DNA from: an uncultured Alistipes sp.
Lineage (GTDB): Bacteria; Bacteroidota; Bacteroidia; Bacteroidales; Rikenellaceae
Assembly: GCA_949283205.1 (NCBI GenBank)
Contig: CASDSD010000027.1
Location: 1-64,000 of the forward strand
Length of the DNA stretch: 64,000 bases
Direction: 5' to 3'
Position numbers and translations under genes: made by a program. The notes beneath the pieces were generated by a model. It was not told the origin of the DNA and made no database searches. It saw nothing but the letters and a program-made list of their open reading frames with translations. Shown here piece after piece: positions 60,320-64,000 of this stretch. Every line of letters begins with the position of its first letter. Position 1 is the stretch's first letter.

Positions 60320-61399
60320 TTAGTCGAGCAGCTCGGCGATCTTCCGCTGCAGGGCGTCGCCCCGCAGCGCATAGGCCACGATCTTGCCCGTCGAACACTC
60401 CACGAGGAAGTTGCCCGGAATGCTGTTTACGACATAGTCGTGGCGGGCCTGGTTGTCCCAGCCGTTGAGGTCGCTGACATGTATCCATCCCATGTCCTTC
60501 TCCCTGACGGCATCGAGCCAGGCATTGCGGTCGTTGTCGAACGATACGCCGTAGATCTCGAATCCCTTATTGTGGTACGCGGCGTATGTCTGCGTGAGGT
60601 ATGGCACCTCGTTCATGCAGGGGCCGCACCACGATGCCCAGAAGTCGATGAGTACATACCTGTTGCCTTCGGTCTCGACAACGCTGCGGAGCGTCACCTC
60701 CCTGCCGTCGGCATCCTTCTGCACGATATCGACATATGGCTGTCCGGGCATGGTCCTGAGTTTCGCTTCGGCCTGCCTGCATGCCTCGGCAAAGCGGGGC
60801 TGCACCTCGGCGGGGAACATGGCCACGGCGTCGAGCAACTCCTGCGGGCGGAAATCGCGCTGCATGTATTGCAGGAGCCACGGCCCGTAGGGGTTGCCGG
60901 CATTGTCTGCCACCGACCGTTTCACGCCGACCATGAACCGCTCCCGCACGGCCTCCATATCGGAGCGTCTGCCTTGCCTTATCAGGGCGCTCGACTCTCT
61001 GAGCATTTCGCTCAGCCTGTAGTCGAATGCCGTCATGGTGTCGTTCAGGGGTGTCCCTATCGCACGGATGGTATCGTTCTCGCCGGTGACGGTTATGCGG
61101 CCCGGTTCGAGGAAGACGGGGAGCGTGACACTCCGTATGCCGCTCGCCTCGTCGAGGTCGGGCGTGACGAACGTAAGGTATGCCATATGCGGTTCCCCGA
61201 TGCTGCCCTTGAACATGAATGACTTGTCCTTTACGGCCACCGAGTCGATGGTGTTGTACCCGCTCTCGGGCGGAGTCTTGAGCGTCACGTAGCTCATCTC
61301 CCCGAAGGCGTCGCCGCTGCCCTCTATCGAGAACCTCTTTCCAGCAGAACATCCTGCCGCGGCGGCTGCCGCGAGCAGGATGACAAATATCTTTTTCAT
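60320..61399 (-). CDS. TlpA-like thioredoxin-fold lipoprotein (copy A)
   Basis: A 359-residue lipoprotein (lipobox AAAGC, about Cys17) with an N-terminal DUF4369-like domain (about 20-120), a helical linker and a C-terminal TlpA/AhpC-TSA domain with WASWCGPCMNEVPYL. It is a periplasmic thiol-disulfide oxidoreductase. It is clearly paralogous to the next upstream gene: the final 130 residues match closely, and both end in EIAELLD-like sequence. The ATG at 61399 (MKKIFVILL) is preferred over one 12 nt upstream. Confidence 0.9.
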   Translation of the reverse strand: MKKIFVILLAAAAAAGCSAGKRFSIEGSGDAFGEMSYVTLKTPPESGYNTIDSVAVKDKSFMFKGSIGEPHMAYLTFVTPDLDEASGIRSVTLPVFLEPGRITVTGENDTIRAIGTPLNDTMTAFDYRLSEMLRESSALIRQGRRSDMEAVRERFMVGVKRSVADNAGNPYGPWLLQYMQRDFRPQELLDAVAMFPAEVQPRFAEACRQAEAKLRTMPGQPYVDIVQKDADGREVTLRSVVETEGNRYVLIDFWASWCGPCMNEVPYLTQTYAAYHNKGFEIYGVSFDNDRNAWLDAVREKDMGWIHVSDLNGWDNQARHDYVVNSIPGNFLVECSTGKIVAYALRGDALQRKIAELLD

Positions 61400-61455
61400 T
61401 TTGGCAAACAATGTTATTCGGTCTGCGGATCAGTGCCCGGACCGGGTGCATTGGA

Positions 61456-62544
61456 TTAGTCGAGCAGCTCGGCGATCTTCTCCTGCAGGGCCTCGCCGCG
61501 GAGGTTCGTTGCCACGATCTTGCCCGTAGCGCAGTCAATGAGGAAGTTCGACGGGATGCCGTTCACGGCGTAGTCGTGGCGGGCCTGGTTCTCCCAGCCG
61601 TTGACATCGCTCACGTGTACCCAGTTCATCTTCTTGCCCTCGACGGCCTTGAGCCATGCGTCGCGGTCGTTGTCGAACGATACGCCGTAGATCTCGAAGC
61701 CCTTCTTGTGGTATTTGCCATAGGTCTCCACGAGGAAGGGAACCTCACCCATGCAGGGGCCGCACCACGATGCCCAGAAGTCGATGAGCACGTACTTGTT
61801 GCCCTCGGTCTCGATAACGCTCTTGAGCGTCACCTCCTTGCCGTCGGCATCCTTCTGCACGATGTCGATATAGGGCTGCCCGGGCTGCGTCTTGAGGGCG
61901 TTCTCGGCCTGCGTCTTGATGGTCGCCAACTGCTCCTGCAGCTCGGCGGGGAACTTGGCCACGGCATCGATTATCTCCTGCGGCTCGAGGTTGTAGTTCA
62001 TCTGCTGGAGCATCAATACGCCGAAGAGGTTGTCGGTGTTGGCCTCCATGGTCTCCTTCATCATGGTGTTGAACTGATTCTGAATCTCGTTCATCTTCTG
62101 CTCGTCACCGCTCTGTGCCGCCGTCTGGAACTGATTCGACAGGTCGGTCATCTTGGTGTCGAACTCGGCCTGCTTGTCGTTCAGGGGCGTGCCCTTGGCC
62201 ACGAAGGCGGTGTTCTCCGTCTTGCCTACGGTGATGTTGCCTGCCTCGAGGAATACGGGGATCTGGAACATCATGGGTGCCGCCTGCGTGGGATCGGCAG
62301 GAGCCTCGGCGCCGAAGAAGAGGTAGGCCATTGCGGGAGCCTCGGGGGCCTCACCTTTGATTGCGAACGATTTGTCGACAACGGCCACCGAGTCGAGCGT
62401 GTTGCGCTCGCCGTTCTCTATGGTCTGCAGCAGCACGTAGCTCATCTCTGCGAGGGCATCGTCACTGCCCTTGATGGTGTACTTGTTCGAGGTGCATCCT
62501 GCAACTGCGGCTGCCGCAAGCAGGAGTGTGAAAATCTTTTTCAT
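61456..62544 (-). CDS. TlpA-like thioredoxin-fold lipoprotein (copy B)
   Basis: A 362-residue paralogue of copy A, 56 nt upstream of it on the same strand. It has lipobox AVAGC (about Cys17), a DUF4369-like domain, a Gln/Glu-rich helical middle (QTAAQSGDEQKMNEIQNQFN) and the redox site WASWCGPCMGEVPFL. Similarity is strong in the thioredoxin domain and weaker in the N-terminal half, so the pair looks like an old tandem duplication with diverged substrate or partner regions. Confidence 0.91.
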   Translation of the reverse strand: MKKIFTLLLAAAAVAGCTSNKYTIKGSDDALAEMSYVLLQTIENGERNTLDSVAVVDKSFAIKGEAPEAPAMAYLFFGAEAPADPTQAAPMMFQIPVFLEAGNITVGKTENTAFVAKGTPLNDKQAEFDTKMTDLSNQFQTAAQSGDEQKMNEIQNQFNTMMKETMEANTDNLFGVLMLQQMNYNLEPQEIIDAVAKFPAELQEQLATIKTQAENALKTQPGQPYIDIVQKDADGKEVTLKSVIETEGNKYVLIDFWASWCGPCMGEVPFLVETYGKYHKKGFEIYGVSFDNDRDAWLKAVEGKKMNWVHVSDVNGWENQARHDYAVNGIPSNFLIDCATGKIVATNLRGEALQEKIAELLD

Positions 62545-62590
62545 GTTTTTCGAGAAAATTATAATTGTATTGTCTTTTCCGGCAGGAAAT

Positions 62591-63625
62591 TTATTGGTCT
62601 CTCTCCGCCTTTACCGCCTTCTCCAGTTCATCCACACGCTTGACCAGATCGGGCAGGTTCTTGAAGACGGCGAACGAACGGTGGTACTGCATGCCCGGCA
62701 GGGCGGGGTAGCCGAAACGTATCTCGCCGTCAGGGACATCCTTGTCGAGACCCGTCTTCGAGCCGATCTTCACGCGGTCGCCTATGGTCACGTGGTCGGC
62801 GATGCCCACCTGGCCCGCGAGGAAGCAGTTGCGGCCGATCTTCGAGGTGCCGGCAATGCCCATCTGCGCCGACGAGACGGTGTTCTCGCCGATCTCGACG
62901 TTGTGTCCCACCTGTATGAGGTTGTCGAGCTTCACGCCGCGGCGGATTATGGTCGAGTCGGTCTTGGCGCGGTCGATGCAGGTGTTGGCGCCGATCTCGA
63001 CGTCATCCTCGATGACGACGTTGCCCACCTGCGGGATCTTGTCGAAGCCACCCTCGGCATTGGGCATGAAGCCGAAGCCGTCGGCACCGATGACGGCGCC
63101 CGCATGTATTATGCAGCGGCAGCCGATGCGGCACCCTTCGTATATCTTCACCCCGGCATAAAGCGTGGTGGCGTCGCCTATCTTCACGCCGTCGCCCACA
63201 TAGCACTGGGGATATATGGCGCAGCCGTCACCTATGACGGCACCGGCCTCGATGACGGCGAAGTCCCCAACGTAACAATCCTTGCCGACGGTGGCCTCGG
63301 GCGATATCGACGCGCGGGGCGAGATGCCCTTCTTGCGGGGCTTGGCGGCGTTGTACATCTCGAGCAGGCGCAGCACGGCCACACCCACGTCGGGAACCTT
63401 GATAAGTGTGGCGGCGACGGGAGCCTTCGGCTCGAATGTGTCGCTCACCAGCACGATCGAGGCGCCGGTGGTATAGATGAAGGGTTCGTATTTGGGATTC
63501 GTGAGGTAGGTGAGCGCTCCGGCGTCTCCCCCCTCTATCGACGAGACGGTGTGTACGGCGGTCTTGGCGTCGCCCTCGATGCGGCCTCCGACGAGGCCGG
63601 CGATCATCTCTGCGGTAAATTCCAT
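62591..63625 (-). CDS. lpxD: UDP-3-O-(3-hydroxyacyl)glucosamine N-acyltransferase
   Basis: A 344-residue LpxD, the third enzyme of lipid A synthesis, using acyl-ACP as donor. An N-terminal uridine-binding domain (about 1-100) precedes a left-handed beta helix of hexapeptide repeats (about 105-300). The catalytic His is in [15 protein letters not shown], and a C-terminal helix follows. The start at 63625 ([14 protein letters not shown]) agrees with the promoter 100 nt upstream. waaA of the same pathway is also in this window. Confidence 0.97.
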   Translation of the reverse strand: MEFTAEMIAGLVGGRIEGDAKTAVHTVSSIEGGDAGALTYLTNPKYEPFIYTTGASIVLVSDTFEPKAPVAATLIKVPDVGVAVLRLLEMYNAAKPRKKGISPRASISPEATVGKDCYVGDFAVIEAGAVIGDGCAIYPQCYVGDGVKIGDATTLYAGVKIYEGCRIGCRCIIHAGAVIGADGFGFMPNAEGGFDKIPQVGNVVIEDDVEIGANTCIDRAKTDSTIIRRGVKLDNLIQVGHNVEIGENTVSSAQMGIAGTSKIGRNCFLAGQVGIADHVTIGDRVKIGSKTGLDKDVPDGEIRFGYPALPGMQYHRSFAVFKNLPDLVKRVDELEKAVKAERDQ

Positions 63626-63724
63626 GATTGTCGGAATATGTTGTTTATTGTTCGTTTGCGGTAGTCGTCGCTCTCGCTCCGTTGCGTTGTCGGGCGCCGT
63701 CGGGGCATGCCCGTGACGATTCGG

Positions 63725-63755
63725 CAAATATAGCCATTATACTTATATTGTGCAA
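63725..63755 (-). promoter_or_regulatory. lpxD promoter
   Basis: Minus-strand TTG (63753-63755), 20-nt spacer, TATATTTG (63725-63732), giving a leader of nearly 100 nt. Confidence 0.82.
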
Positions 63756-63815
63756 CACAAAAAGTTGCAAGAGGGTCCGTCATGCCCTGTTGTGCCATGA
63801 CGCGGCCGAAGCCGG

Positions 63816-64000
63816 CTATTTGGAGAGATATTTCCTTATGTCGATACCCTCGGGTACCATGTCGCTCACGTCGCGGCCGAAGGCGAGCAGCTCGCGCACC
63901 GTCGACGAGGCTATGTCCGTAAGGTCGGGCGGCGTGAAGAGTACCACGGTGGTGATCTCGGGGAAGATGCGCCGGTTGATCTGCGCCATGGTCCGCTCGT
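63816..64000 (-). CDS. coaD: Phosphopantetheine adenylyltransferase, C-terminal part
   Basis: The last 61 codons of a gene that runs off the window. The fragment contains TVVLFTPPDLTDIASSTVRELLAFGRDVSDMVPEGIDIRKYL, where ISSTVRE-like SSTVRE is the CoaD C-terminal signature. CoaD makes dephospho-CoA from 4'-phosphopantetheine and ATP. The start and catalytic HxGH motif lie outside. Confidence 0.88.
   Translation of the reverse strand, partial: ERTMAQINRRIFPEITTVVLFTPPDLTDIASSTVRELLAFGRDVSDMVPEGIDIRKYLSK

Noticed and set aside
58119-60488. A 789-codon reading of the GNAT-like gene extended upstream through ruvC
   Set aside because: The extension lies in the wrong frame for ruvC and crosses a terminator and a promoter; the protein begins at 59330.

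Overview
The window reads as chromosomal DNA of a GC-rich member of the Bacteroidales, most likely Alistipes or another Rikenellaceae. That placement is inference from four things: many promoters of the Bacteroidetes form TTTG/TTG-N19-21-TAnnTTTG; Bacteroidota-typical families (TlpA-like lipoproteins, fimbrillin, GH2/GH5/GH76/heparinase-type secreted enzymes, LytTR two-component pair, pyruvate phosphate dikinase); lipid A/Kdo genes; and high GC in coding DNA with AT-rich promoter islands. I saw no phage, plasmid, insertion sequence or CRISPR array. About 48 protein genes and 3 tRNAs can be supported.

Layout. 0-5.6 kb: rmuC, a short pyrophosphatase-like gene, a single low-GC nuclease-like gene of foreign appearance, an acetyltransferase with a ROK regulator, and fabD. 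5.6-13.9 kb: a G-rich repeat leader, a CE1-type esterase, a secreted GH2 beta-galactosidase, a packed glyS-small ORF-ruvX-def cluster, and an outer-membrane-like protein behind a strong promoter. 13.9-21.2 kb: radC, an RNase III with a very long charged tail, acpP (without fabF beside it), pepE-lgt-yraN, waaA and tRNA-Lys. 21.4-29.6 kb: a GH2-like protein that stops before the nucleophile region, a standalone HsdR-N-like protein, a LytS/LytTR pair, a GH5 glucanase, a 41-bp tandem repeat, an acyl-CoA synthetase and plsY. 29.8-42.7 kb: YitT, miaB, a TlpA-like lipoprotein, ppdK, a degenerate endonuclease/phosphatase-fold protein, mnmA, a phosphoribosyltransferase-like gene with a CodB-type permease, and a fimbrillin-like lipoprotein preceded by a 39-residue ORF. 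43.2-52.5 kb: tRNA-Arg, tRNA-His, a heparinase-like protein, groES-groEL, a ThuA-like protein, a GH76 lipoprotein, a CYTH protein and gdhA. 52.6-64 kb: PadR-DUF2812, an M16 protease, gcvT, a GNAT-like protein, ruvC, two tandem TlpA-like lipoproteins, lpxD and the end of coaD.

Working together. Envelope genes (fabD, acpP, plsY, acyl-CoA synthetase, waaA, lpxD, lgt) and information-processing genes (glyS, def, miaB, mnmA, rnc, ruvC, ruvX, radC, tRNAs) form the housekeeping core. Secreted hydrolases scattered among them (CE1, two GH2, GH5, GH76, heparinase-like, ThuA-like) fit a gut glycan degrader, but there is no SusC/SusD pair here, so none is a classical polysaccharide utilisation locus.

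The points that most deserve a second look are the RNase III tail with five arginine-rich blocks, the endonuclease/phosphatase-fold protein that has lost nearly all its catalytic residues, the small ORFs beside fimbrillin and glyS, the low-GC nuclease-like gene, and an atypical upstream region for groESL. I did not find a clearly new multi-gene system.
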